From: Polyangiaceae bacterium
Lineage (GTDB): Bacteria; Myxococcota_A; Polyangia; Polyangiales; Polyangiaceae
Direction: 5' to 3'
Assembly (NCBI GenBank): GCA_947475525.1
Contig: CANJMI010000002.1
Coordinates: forward strand, 124,001-188,000
DNA length: 64,000 nt
In this document: piece by piece, positions 55,607 to 64,000 of the stretch
Position numbering within the stretch: the stretch's first letter is position 1
How the letters are laid out: the number at the start of each line of letters is the position of its first letter
Made by a program: the position numbers and the translations under genes
Notes under the pieces: model-generated
Databases searched by the model: none
What the model was told of the DNA's origin: nothing
The model's input: only the letters and a program-made list of their open reading frames with translations

Positions 55607-58600
55607 ATGGCCGAGACCGTACCTTTGATCATCACCCGCCCGTTCGGCACCCAGCTTAGCCCGATCGACGTCGCCTCGTCGCCTCTCCACCCGACGCAGC
55701 TCTTCGCCGGCAGGAAGCTCGTGGTCGTCGGCGGCACCGGTTTTCTCGGCAAGGTGTGGGTCTCGATGTTGCTCTCGCGTTTCCCCGACGTCGGGCACAT
55801 CTACTTGATGGTTCGGCCGAAGCGCGACCAGTCGCCCGAAGCTCGATTCTGGGCAGACATCGTTCCGTCTCCGACGTTCGACCCGATTCGCGAAGCGTAT
55901 CCGGGGGCTGCCTTCGAGGCCTTCCTGCGCGCGAAAATTACGCCGATGCCCGGCGATGTGACGTTGCCGCGCCTCGGTTTCGATGACGCGTTCATCTCCG
56001 AAAATGCCGGAAAAATCGCAGCGATCGTCAATGTCGCCGGTGTCGTCGACTTCAACCCGCCGCTCGATGAAGCCCTGCAGGCGAACGCCTTCGGCGTAAA
56101 CCACTTGATCGACCTCGCGCGCGCTCTCTCTGCGCCGGTCATGCACACGTCGACCTGCTACGTCGCCGGCTACCGCACCGGTCTCATCGATGAAGTCGAT
56201 CCGCGGGACGTCCCGTTTCCTCGCGCAGAGAACGCACCCGGCGAGCGCTTCATCGCGTTGCCCGAGGGCGTCCCCGTCGACCGCAAGCTCGATCGCACCC
56301 ACTGGAATGCGCAAAACGAGATCCGCGAGTCCCTCAACGTCATCGAGCACGTGCGTCATCGCTGCGAGGACTCGTTTCGTCAGAGCACCTTCCTCGATGA
56401 AGCGAAGAACAACCTGGAGACACGCGGCGAGCCTTGCCGCGGCGCGGTGCTCGCCGACGAGCTGTCCAAGGTTAAGCGCAAGTTCATCCGTGATCGGCTG
56501 ATCGAGGCCGGCCAAGAGCGTGCGCTCTACTGGGGTTGGCCGAACATCTACACCTACACCAAGAGCATCGGCGAGCAGGTGCTCGCGGCCAGTGGCGTTC
56601 CCTTCACCATCGTGCGCCCGGCCGTCGTCGAGTCTTCGTGCGACTACCCGTTTCCGGGTTGGAACGAGGGCATCAACACGTCGGCTCCGTTCATCTACAT
56701 GGCGCTGAAGGGCCAGAGCCAATTCCCCGCCGACGAGAGCGTCAACCTCGACATCATCCCCGTCGACTTCGTCTGCAGCGGCATGATCGCGGCCCTCGCC
56801 GAGCTCATCGACGGTACGCATAAGCCGGTTTATCAATTTGGCTGCGCCGACGTAAACCCCTGCAGAATGTCGCGCTACATGGAGCTCATCGGGCTCTACA
56901 AGCGCAAGAAGCTCCAGGACGGCGGCGACAGCGGCAACCGGATGATCAACGCGATCCTCGCGCGCGTCGAGCCCGTCAGCCTCAACAAGAAAGAGTACCG
57001 CGCACACGGGGCCCACGCGATCGCGAAGGCCGAACGCGGCGTCGCAAAGGTGTTCGATGCGCTTTCGCTCGGGCCGCTCGCGGCGCTCTTCAAGCCCGCG
57101 GCCAAGGCGCTTCGGAACGCGGCTAAGACCGAAGACAAGATCGGTGAGATCATGGATCTCTTCCTGCCCTTCACGGTCGAGTGCGAGTGGATCTTCAACT
57201 GCGCCAACACGCGTTCCGCGCTCGCTCGCATGCCCGAAGACGATCGCGCGCTTTTTTCTTGGTACCCCGAGGCGATCGACTGGCGCAAATGGATGTACGA
57301 GGTTCACATCCCGGCGATCGAGCGCTGGGCCGGCCCGCAGTTCGTGGAACGCCTGAAGCGCGAAGTGAAGCCGCTGCGCCGTCACGAGACGCTCGTCGCG
57401 TTGCTCGACGAGATGGCCGAGCGGCACGACCACGCTGTGGCGCTGCGCATGCTCGAGGACGACGGACTCTCACGCATCACGTTCATCGAGTGGCGTGAAG
57501 CGTCCGCCTCGGTTGCTGCGCGCCTCGCCGAGAGCGGCGTGAAGCCCGGCGATCGTGTGGTGCTCACGGGCGAGAACCGACCGGCATGGCCCATCGCTTA
57601 CTTCGGCATTCTGCGCGCGGGTGCGGTCGCCGTTCCCATCGATCCGAAGCTCTCGTCCAAGCAAATTGCCAACATCGTACAGGCGTCCGGCGCGCGCATC
57701 GCGCTGTGGGGCGAGGAGGTCGATGCGGCCGGTGGCCTCAACGCGCGGCAGAGTCTTCCCGAGCTCATCGTGCTCGATCTCGACTCGGTCACGAAGAACG
57801 ACGCGCGGCTCATCCCTCCGGCGGTCGACGTCCTTGCAACGGACATCGCGAGCATCATTTATACGAGCGGTACGACGGGCGACCCAAAGGGCGTGATGCT
57901 GACGCACGAGAACTTCACGTCGCTCCTCGCATCGCTGACGCCGCTCTTCCAACTCAACCCGAGTGATGGCTTGCTCAGCGTGCTGCCGCTCCACCACACG
58001 TTCGAATTTTCGTGTGGCTTGCTGCTGCCCATGTCGAGCGGCTCGTGCATCACCTACATCGGCGAGGTCAACTCGGAACGCCTGGGTGAGGGCCTCTCGA
58101 AGGCGCGCATCAGCGCGATGGTTGGTGTGCCGGCACTTTGGCAGATGCTCGAGCGCCGCATCGTGAGTCAGGCAAAGGAGCGCGGAAAGGTCGCCGGAAT
58201 GGCGTTCGACTGGGCCCTCGAACTCAATCGTCTGCTAGGTAAAAACCTGGGTGTCGATGCCGGAAAGCTCTTCTTCGCGCCGGTGCACCATAAACTCGGC
58301 GGCCGCATCAAGTACCTCATCAGCGGAGGCAGCGCGCTCCCCAAGAGCACCGCCAAAACGTTCGCCGGTCTCGGGCTGCACTTGTCCGAAGGCTACGGTC
58401 TTACCGAGGCCGCGCCCGTGCTCACGTTCGCGAAGGCCTCGCCACGCTCGCGAGCCGGACACGTCGGCAAGGCGATTCCCGGTGTGACGATTCGCATCGC
58501 CAGCCCCGATAAAGACGGAGTCGGCGAGGTTTGGGGGAGCGGCGACAACGTCATGCTTGGCTACTTCGGAAACGAGGAAGCCTCGCGCGGCGTGCTCGAT

Positions 58601-60367
58601 GCCGACGGTTGGTTGCACACGGGCGACCTCGGCAAGTTCGACAAGAAGGGCCAGCTCGTCCTCGTTGGGCGCTCCAAGGACGTGATCGTCGGAGCCTCGG
58701 GTGAAAACGTCTACCCGGACGACGTGGAGGAGTGGCTCGGCCAAGTCGATGGCGTTCTCGAGCTGTCGATCGTCGGCTTGAAGCGCGGCGACACGGAGGT
58801 CGTGGCGTGCCTCGCGGCCCCGTTGCGCGAAAAGGATCGCGTGCGGCAAGACGCGCATTCTCGCGCGCTCCTCTCCCTCAAGAAGGCGGTAGCTGAGCTG
58901 CCAAAACATTGCCAGCCGTCCGTGATTCACCTTTATGACGCGGACCTTCCGAAGACCGCGACACGCAAGGTCAAGCGGAGCGAAGTCAAAGCGATCCTCG
59001 AGCGTATGACGGCGGCCACGACGCCCGCGGTGGCCACGGGCGTGACGGTTACAGGTTCGCTCGCGCTGGTGCAGCAGGCGCTCGCGGCGATAACGAACCG
59101 TCAGGTCGCGGACGTCCGGCCCGAACTCTCGCTCGCGGCGGATCTCGGCCTCGACTCGCTGCTCGCGATGGAACTCGCTGTCGCGCTCGAGGCGCGTCTC
59201 GGACGGCCGCTACCGCAAGACCAATTGAACCGCGTGGAGACCGTGTCCGAGCTCGCCGAACTCTGCGCCGCGGCTCGACCTGCGCGGAGCGCCTTCGTCG
59301 TCGATGACGAACCCGAGTTCAAGAGCCTCGATGTTCCGGCTCCGCTTGCCTCGACTGTAAAATCGCTGCTCAGTCGCGCGCAGACGGGCTTCTATGATCG
59401 TCTGATGAAACCCGAGGTTTTCGGTCGCGCGTTCATTCCGCACAACCGGAATACGATCGTCATCTCGAACCACGCGAGTCATCTCGACATGGGGTTCGTG
59501 AAGTACGCGCTTGGCAACTACGGCCAGGGAATGGTCGCCCTCGCGGCGCAGGATTATTTTTTCGATGGGACGCTGCGTCGCACCTACTTCGAGCAGCTGA
59601 CCAACCTCCAGGCCTTCGACCGCAAGACCAACATCCGCCAGGCCCTTCGCGAAGCGGGCGACACGATTCGCTTGGGCCATAACGTGCTGCTCTTTCCCGA
59701 AGGCACGCGCACAATCGACGGTTCGATTCACGAGTTTAAACCGACGCTTGGCCACCTCGCGCTCTCGAACCGGACCGACATCCTGCCGGTCCACCTCGGT
59801 GGCACCTACGAATCGTGGCCGAAGGGAGGCAAACTCCCGACACGTCGTGAGATCACCGCCCGCATCGGCCCGCCGCTCGAGATAGCGGAGCTCGAGCGCC
59901 TCACGCACGGGATGAAGTTTGCCGCGGCGTGCAGGGCGGTCGCGAAGCTCGCACGTGCGGCGGTGATCGCACTACGCGACGGTGGCGCTCTCGAACTCGG
60001 CCGGCACGCGACCCTCGATTCTGCCCTCGGTGAAAAGCGCGAGCACCCCCTCGTCCTATTGTTCCGACGGCTCGAAGGACGCTTCGTTCCGGGGAAGGTC
60101 GACAAACCGGTGTCCTTCTACTTCACCCTCGGCGCCGACAACGAATGCAAGTGGAGCGTCGTCGTCGAGCCCAATCGCTGCACGGTACTCAATGGCAAGC
60201 CTGCCGGCGGCTCAGCGGATTGCGTGCTGAAAACCACGCAGGAGATCTTCACTCGCATCGTCGAGGACGGTTACATGCCATCGCCTGTTGAGGTGATGAG
60301 CGGTCTTGTGAAGTCGAACGATGTCTCGCTTCTCGGTACCTTCAAAGAGGCGTTCGATCTGCCATGA
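55607..60367 (+). CDS. elbD: ElbD-type fatty acyl reductase/acyl ligase/ACP/acyltransferase/SCP2 fusion
   Basis: This encodes 1586 residues. Domain order: an NAD(P)-binding acyl reductase (about 30-450; VVVGGTGFLGKVW, YTYTKSIGEQ), a helical C-terminal part, then an AMP-binding acyl ligase (about 600-1100; YTSGTTGDPKGVML, LSEGYGLTEAAP). Next is an acyl-carrier domain with the phosphopantetheine Ser in LGLDSLLAME (about 1183), then a PlsC acyltransferase (about 1270-1440; NHASHLD, FPEGTR), and last a C-terminal SCP2 sterol-carrier-like domain (about 1475-1586). This is the order expected for making and transferring a fatty alcohol or ether lipid. It matches ElbD of myxobacteria, with the SCP2 tail perhaps an addition. 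The next two genes are coupled. Confidence 0.85.
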   Translation: MAETVPLIITRPFGTQLSPIDVASSPLHPTQLFAGRKLVVVGGTGFLGKVWVSMLLSRFPDVGHIYLMVRPKRDQSPEARFWADIVPSPTFDPIREAYPGAAFEAFLRAKITPMPGDVTLPRLGFDDAFISENAGKIAAIVNVAGVVDFNPPLDEALQANAFGVNHLIDLARALSAPVMHTSTCYVAGYRTGLIDEVDPRDVPFPRAENAPGERFIALPEGVPVDRKLDRTHWNAQNEIRESLNVIEHVRHRCEDSFRQSTFLDEAKNNLETRGEPCRGAVLADELSKVKRKFIRDRLIEAGQERALYWGWPNIYTYTKSIGEQVLAASGVPFTIVRPAVVESSCDYPFPGWNEGINTSAPFIYMALKGQSQFPADESVNLDIIPVDFVCSGMIAALAELIDGTHKPVYQFGCADVNPCRMSRYMELIGLYKRKKLQDGGDSGNRMINAILARVEPVSLNKKEYRAHGAHAIAKAERGVAKVFDALSLGPLAALFKPAAKALRNAAKTEDKIGEIMDLFLPFTVECEWIFNCANTRSALARMPEDDRALFSWYPEAIDWRKWMYEVHIPAIERWAGPQFVERLKREVKPLRRHETLVALLDEMAERHDHAVALRMLEDDGLSRITFIEWREASASVAARLAESGVKPGDRVVLTGENRPAWPIAYFGILRAGAVAVPIDPKLSSKQIANIVQASGARIALWGEEVDAAGGLNARQSLPELIVLDLDSVTKNDARLIPPAVDVLATDIASIIYTSGTTGDPKGVMLTHENFTSLLASLTPLFQLNPSDGLLSVLPLHHTFEFSCGLLLPMSSGSCITYIGEVNSERLGEGLSKARISAMVGVPALWQMLERRIVSQAKERGKVAGMAFDWALELNRLLGKNLGVDAGKLFFAPVHHKLGGRIKYLISGGSALPKSTAKTFAGLGLHLSEGYGLTEAAPVLTFAKASPRSRAGHVGKAIPGVTIRIASPDKDGVGEVWGSGDNVMLGYFGNEEASRGVLDADGWLHTGDLGKFDKKGQLVLVGRSKDVIVGASGENVYPDDVEEWLGQVDGVLELSIVGLKRGDTEVVACLAAPLREKDRVRQDAHSRALLSLKKAVAELPKHCQPSVIHLYDADLPKTATRKVKRSEVKAILERMTAATTPAVATGVTVTGSLALVQQALAAITNRQVADVRPELSLAADLGLDSLLAMELAVALEARLGRPLPQDQLNRVETVSELAELCAAARPARSAFVVDDEPEFKSLDVPAPLASTVKSLLSRAQTGFYDRLMKPEVFGRAFIPHNRNTIVISNHASHLDMGFVKYALGNYGQGMVALAAQDYFFDGTLRRTYFEQLTNLQAFDRKTNIRQALREAGDTIRLGHNVLLFPEGTRTIDGSIHEFKPTLGHLALSNRTDILPVHLGGTYESWPKGGKLPTRREITARIGPPLEIAELERLTHGMKFAAACRAVAKLARAAVIALRDGGALELGRHATLDSALGEKREHPLVLLFRRLEGRFVPGKVDKPVSFYFTLGADNECKWSVVVEPNRCTVLNGKPAGGSADCVLKTTQEIFTRIVEDGYMPSPVEVMSGLVKSNDVSLLGTFKEAFDLP

Positions 60368-61362
60368 AATGGTTCGTGACCGGCGCGACCGGGTTTCTCG
60401 GTCGGCATCTCGTGGCCGCGCTTCTCGCACGGGGCGACGAGGTCGTGGCCTTGTGCCGCAAGCACGACTCCGTACTCGCTTCACTTGGCGCGACGCTCGC
60501 ACTCGGTGACGTGATGGATGGCCCCTCGGTCCGAGTGGCTGCGGCCGGTTGTGACGGAGCCTTCCACTGCGCCGGCAAAGTGTCCCGCGAGGTCGGCGAC
60601 GCGGAGCCGATGTTCCGCGTCCATGTCGAAGGGACGAAGGTCGCGCTCGATGCGCTGAAAGAAGCTGGCGTACGGCGTGTCGTTTACGCGAGCACGAGCG
60701 GAACCGTCGCGATCTCGAGCGACGCGAACGACATCCGCGACGAGGGTTCACCCACGCCGATCGACCTCATCGCAAGATGGCCGTACTACCGCAGCAAGCT
60801 CTACGCGGAGCAGGTCGCGCTCGAGCGCAGCGGGCCTGAATTCGCCGTCATCAGCGTCAACCCATCCCTCTTGCTCGGCCCCGGTGACGTCTACGGTTCG
60901 TCGACCGAGGATGTTCGCAAATTCCTCGAGCAGAAGATCCCGTTCGCGCCGGGCGGCGGTATCGCCTTCGTCGACGCGCGCGACGCTGCCACGGCGATGA
61001 TTCTCGCGATGCTGCGTGGGCTCCCGGGTGAGCGCTACCTGATCAATGCCGCGAACATGAGCCTCGGCTCGTTCTTCGGGCGCCTCGAGCGAATCAGTGG
61101 AGTGAAGGGCCCGCAGGTCCGTCTCCCGCGGACGAGCGCGACCCTCGCGAGTGTGAGCGCCGACTTGCTCGGCCGCGCCGCAAAGCTCATCGGAGCCGCG
61201 AGCCCACTCGACAAGGTGAGCGCGGAGATGGCGCAATTTTATTGGTATTGCAGCTCATCGAAGGCCGAACGAGACCTCGGTTGGGTTGCCCGTGATCCCA
61301 ACGAGACGCTCGCCGATACCGTTGCCGACTTGCGGCAACGCGGCGTCGTCTGGCCGTCCTGA
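60364..61362 (+). CDS. NAD-dependent epimerase/dehydratase (SDR) of the elb-type operon
   Basis: This encodes 332 residues, starting in an ATGA overlap with elbD. An extended SDR fold has the N-terminal VTGATGFLGRHL, the Ser of STSGTVA, and YxxxK as YYRSKLYAEQ. Steroid dehydrogenase-like sequence features fit a reductase acting on lipid intermediates. In M. xanthus an epimerase-like gene belongs to the same ether-lipid cluster (from memory, moderate). Confidence 0.85.
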   Translation: MKWFVTGATGFLGRHLVAALLARGDEVVALCRKHDSVLASLGATLALGDVMDGPSVRVAAAGCDGAFHCAGKVSREVGDAEPMFRVHVEGTKVALDALKEAGVRRVVYASTSGTVAISSDANDIRDEGSPTPIDLIARWPYYRSKLYAEQVALERSGPEFAVISVNPSLLLGPGDVYGSSTEDVRKFLEQKIPFAPGGGIAFVDARDAATAMILAMLRGLPGERYLINAANMSLGSFFGRLERISGVKGPQVRLPRTSATLASVSADLLGRAAKLIGAASPLDKVSAEMAQFYWYCSSSKAERDLGWVARDPNETLADTVADLRQRGVVWPS

Positions 61363-61367
61363 CGTTC

Positions 61368-62318
61368 ATGCGACCACTCGCCATCCTCAACCCCACCTCG
61401 CAGGGCGGAAAGACCGGCGAGCGCGCCACCGAGCTCACGCGCGTCCTCGCACGTTACCTGGGTGAGGTCGACGTCGTGGCCACTACCCACGGCGGGCACG
61501 CAGGCGAGCTTGCCGAGGCCGCGGCTGAGGAAGGGCGCGACGTGGTCGTTGCGATCGGGGGCGACGGTACAATCCACGAAGTGGCCGACGGCTTGATGCG
61601 GGCGCGTGACCGCGGCGTTACGATCCCGAAGCTCGGCATCGTCGGTCAAGGCACCGGCGGGGATTTTCGGCGTACGCTTGGTCTCGAGCACCGCCTCGAT
61701 CGTTACTGTCAGGTGATCGCCGAAGGAAGGACCCGCGCCGTCGACGTTGGTCGGTTCGGTTTTCGTGGACACGACGGCTCCGAGCGACGCGCGTACTTCA
61801 TCAACATCCTGAGCGTAGGCCTAGGCGGCCTCGTCGACCGCTACATCACCCGGTCGAATCGGCCGCTCGGCGGCACCGTGGCGTACTTCAATGCGACCTT
61901 GCGTGCCCTCGCGAAGAGCGAAGTCGGCATGTTGCGGTGCAAGGTGACCTACCAGGGGACGACCCGCGAGGTGCAGCTCGCTACCCGCACCCTGGCCGTG
62001 TGCAACGGGCGGTACTTCGGCGGCGGCATGGAGGTCGCTCCGATGGCCGAGCCCGACGACGGGGTGTTCCATGTCGTCTCGCTCGGCGACGCTCCGAAGG
62101 TGCAATTCTTCTTGTCGTCGCTCTCGATTTATCGCGGAAAACACGTCGACTTGCCGAAGACCGAAATCTTTCCCTGCGAGTCGCTCGAGGTCGATATCGA
62201 GAACGAGCACGTGCGCGCTGATTTCCCCCTCGACGTGGACGGCGAGCCGCTCGGGCTCCTGCCGCTTCGCATCGACGTGGTCCCGCGCGCCCTCGAGGTC
62301 TTCGTCGGCTCTGCGTGA
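61368..62318 (+). CDS. Diacylglycerol kinase family lipid kinase
   Basis: This encodes 316 residues. The DAGK catalytic domain is at the N-terminus: ILNPTSQGGKTG, VVAIGGDGTIHEVADGLM (GGDGT nucleotide motif), and GQGTGGDFRRTLG. The C-terminal beta domain has ACNGRYFGGGME-like NGRYFGGGMEVAP and the DVDGEPLG motif. It phosphorylates diacylglycerol or a similar alkyl-acyl glycerol. It lies 5 bases after the SDR in the elb-type operon, which suggests a lipid substrate. Confidence 0.9.
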   Translation: MRPLAILNPTSQGGKTGERATELTRVLARYLGEVDVVATTHGGHAGELAEAAAEEGRDVVVAIGGDGTIHEVADGLMRARDRGVTIPKLGIVGQGTGGDFRRTLGLEHRLDRYCQVIAEGRTRAVDVGRFGFRGHDGSERRAYFINILSVGLGGLVDRYITRSNRPLGGTVAYFNATLRALAKSEVGMLRCKVTYQGTTREVQLATRTLAVCNGRYFGGGMEVAPMAEPDDGVFHVVSLGDAPKVQFFLSSLSIYRGKHVDLPKTEIFPCESLEVDIENEHVRADFPLDVDGEPLGLLPLRIDVVPRALEVFVGSA

Positions 62319-62444
62319 TCGCGCGCGTTTCCGGAATAGGACGGCGGGGAGCGGAATTGTCGACGTGTCCCTAGGAAGAACCTGAATTTGACGCGCCTTC
62401 CACTGGGCCAAGCTCTCCGCTCCGTGTTATCGAAAACGCCGCCT

Positions 62445-62810
62445 ATGAGACCCGAAGCCAACCTTTTCTGTGTCGCTTTGCTCGCTGCGAGTTGCGGTTG
62501 CGCAACGGGTGCGACGGGCGCACCTGTCGACGCGAGTCACGACAAGCCTGCTGCCGCGAGTCTCGCGCGCGCCGAACTCCACGTGGTGCTCGACCTCGAG
62601 CCGGCGGCGAATTGCGATGAGACCTTCGACCTCGCACTCTACAAAGACACGGCCGTCGAACGTGTCGCGTGGGACGAAAAAAAGGGAAAGTGTTCGGCGA
62701 GGCGCGTGGTCATCCGGTACCTCTCTAGCCTGCGCACCGAAGCGGACTTGATAGCGAAACTCGAGAAGCTCGTTCGAAGTGTTGAAGCCCACCGTGGAGG
62801 TGTTGAGTGA
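62445..62810 (+). CDS. Small lipoprotein, unknown
   Basis: This encodes 121 residues from the ATG at 62445; a TTG at 62388 would only add leader. The signal peptide ends at the lipobox AASC. The mature part is a compact alpha/beta sequence (ELHVVLDLEPAANCDETFDLAL, RRVVIRYLSSLRTEADL) with paired cysteines. It overlaps the next gene by four bases, so the two probably act together. No family was recognised. Confidence 0.65.
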   Translation: MRPEANLFCVALLAASCGCATGATGAPVDASHDKPAAASLARAELHVVLDLEPAANCDETFDLALYKDTAVERVAWDEKKGKCSARRVVIRYLSSLRTEADLIAKLEKLVRSVEAHRGGVE

Positions 62811-64000
62811 ACCGCATGCGTGAATGGTTTTTGGGTCGGTGCACTTCGGTGCCGCGTGTCGGGTCGACGTTCGTGTTCCTTGCGGCGCTGCTGCCCGCAG
62901 CGGTTGCGGGGGTGCAGGCGACGCGTGTGGCGGCAGGGTTCGCGCAAGACGACGGCGCGAATGAAACGATGCGTGCGCGGAGGCGGCTCCTCAACGCGGT
63001 GCCGCGCGATCCGGCTGTTCTCATCAACGTGCCTTTCCGCGACATGCCTTCGAGCCCGGAGCTCGTGAACCTCGGGAAGCGCTCCACGGCGGCGCTCGAG
63101 CGCTGCCTCGCGGACAACGTGGAAGCCGATGCCCGCGCGCGCTGCGCCATCGTTTTGCAAGCGCTCGGTGACAAGCGGGCGCTCCCCACGTTGCAGGCCG
63201 CCCTCGAAGACTGGGACGCCACGGTGCGCCTCCGCGTCGTGAAGGCCCTCGGCGCGATGCCGGACAAATCCAGCGTGGCTCCGCTGATTCGGCTCTTCGA
63301 GCGCAAAGACGAGGATCTCGCGGTTCGCAGCGAGATCGTTCGCGCGCTCGGTTCGATAAGCGACAAGCGCGTCGTGGCGCTCCTTCGCAAGGAGCTGCAG
63401 AATCGCGCCGGTGACGGCGGCGGTGACTTGCGCGCGGCGGCGTTTGACGCGCTGTGGTTGCACCGTCACCTGATGGACCGCAACACGTTGATCGGCGACG
63501 TGGCAAAGTCGCTCGCGAGCGATGACCAGCAGCTTGTCTTGTCGGCGACGTTCGCGGCTTCGGAGCTGCGCGCAACCAAGCTCACCGCGGCGTTGATTCC
63601 ATTGATGGAGAGCGCGAACCCCGAGATCGCGAACAAGGCGATCTACGCCCTCGGTCGGATCGGCGACAAGACGGCCACGAAGGCGCTCTTGGCGCGCCTG
63701 CCGGACGTCCGCGAGTCGCGCATGCTGAACAACCTCGCGTTCGCACTCGAGCGCCTCGACAAGAACGCGTTCTATGCCGAGATCGCGAAGACCATCGAGC
63801 ACAAACAAGCTGTAATTCGATTGAATTCCGCCTTCGTTCTCGGCGACGTGACTCACGAGGAGGGCCTCCCGCTTTTGCGAAAGGCGCTCTCCGATGCGAG
63901 CGATTTCGTGCGGACGAGCGCGGTTGCCGCCATTGGAAAACTCGCACTCGACGGAGCGACGCGCGATGCGGCGCTCGCCGCGCTCGAGCCACTCACGAAT
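62807..64000 (+). CDS. HEAT-repeat protein, N-terminal part (runs off window edge)
   Basis: An open plus-strand frame from the GTG at 62807 (GTGA overlap with the preceding lipoprotein stop) has no stop before the window end, so about 397 residues are visible. It has a signal or anchor segment at about 20-45 (VFLAALLPAAVAGVQA). From residue 100 on it has HEAT/PBS-lyase-type repeats (VRLRVVKALGAMPDKSSVAPLIRLF, VRSEIVRALGSISDKRVVALL, IANKAIYALGRIGDKTATKALL). Such repeats are protein-binding scaffolds. Confidence 0.85.
   Translation, partial: MNRMREWFLGRCTSVPRVGSTFVFLAALLPAAVAGVQATRVAAGFAQDDGANETMRARRRLLNAVPRDPAVLINVPFRDMPSSPELVNLGKRSTAALERCLADNVEADARARCAIVLQALGDKRALPTLQAALEDWDATVRLRVVKALGAMPDKSSVAPLIRLFERKDEDLAVRSEIVRALGSISDKRVVALLRKELQNRAGDGGGDLRAAAFDALWLHRHLMDRNTLIGDVAKSLASDDQQLVLSATFAASELRATKLTAALIPLMESANPEIANKAIYALGRIGDKTATKALLARLPDVRESRMLNNLAFALERLDKNAFYAEIAKTIEHKQAVIRLNSAFVLGDVTHEEGLPLLRKALSDASDFVRTSAVAAIGKLALDGATRDAALAALEPLTN

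Noticed and set aside
55520-57433. 637-codon minus-strand frame opposite elbD
   Set aside because: It is a codon-position shadow of the clear reductase domain on the plus strand, with no motif of its own.
62639-63856. 405-codon minus-strand frame at the right end
   Set aside because: The plus strand carries a clear HEAT-repeat protein overlapping the preceding stop. The minus frame is Arg/His-rich without motifs.

Overview
The window is about 64 kb of dense, high-GC bacterial chromosome (54 protein genes or gene fragments, no tRNA, rRNA, CRISPR or insertion sequence seen). The content points to Myxococcota, probably a Polyangiales-type myxobacterium (inference). The evidence is three soluble Ser/Thr protein kinases (two of them giant kinase-ATPase-TPR proteins), TIGR02266-like PilZ proteins, many lipoproteins with cysteine-rich repeats, MORN and HEAT repeat proteins, and an ElbD-type multidomain enzyme known from myxobacterial ether-lipid synthesis.

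Layout. 1-4.2 kb: the start of a secreted protein running off the left edge and a PilZ protein, divergent from a cell-division operon ftsE-ftsX-envC-like. 4.2-9.3 kb: aminotransferase, RND/MMPL exporter and a small kinase. 9.3-15.7 kb: a PhnD-like binding protein with a TPR lipoprotein, three tandem Uma2 genes (the first broken by a nonsense codon) and a three-gene lipoprotein/secreted-protein operon, divergent from an XRE regulator with a perfect palindromic operator between them. 16-21 kb: metF, a DMT transporter, a cytoplasmic Deg-type protease and an aldehyde dehydrogenase. 21-28.5 kb: a lamin-tail lipoprotein, rpsI-rplM with promoter and terminator, purine nucleoside phosphorylase, a basic unknown protein, an ECF sigma/FecR pair, a second PilZ protein and an unknown anchored protein. 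28.5-34.7 kb: carB, an M19 dipeptidase and a molybdopterin operon moaD-moaC-moaE in which MoaC carries an N-terminal nitrate-reductase-associated-like domain.

34.8-43.9 kb: a giant kinase, era-der, an ArsA/GET3-like ATPase, a PHP phosphatase and two small exported proteins. 44-48 kb: aerobic benzoyl-CoA epoxidation genes boxC-boxB divergent from boxR, with a compact control region that probably gives a leaderless boxR mRNA. 48-55.5 kb: a metallophosphoesterase, a TfoX-N protein, a kinase/cyclase-like/ATPase/TPR giant and an outer-membrane protein. 55.6-62.3 kb: an ether-lipid (elb) type operon of a 1586-aa reductase-ligase-ACP-acyltransferase-SCP2 protein, an SDR and a diacylglycerol-kinase-like enzyme. 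62.4-64 kb: a small lipoprotein and the start of a HEAT-repeat protein.

A recurrent theme is a TAnnnT-like -10 box 6-9 bases before the start codon in genes with no Shine-Dalgarno sequence, which suggests that leaderless transcription is common in this genome. Coordinates and translations are read directly from the sequence. Function calls rest on motif recognition without database searches.
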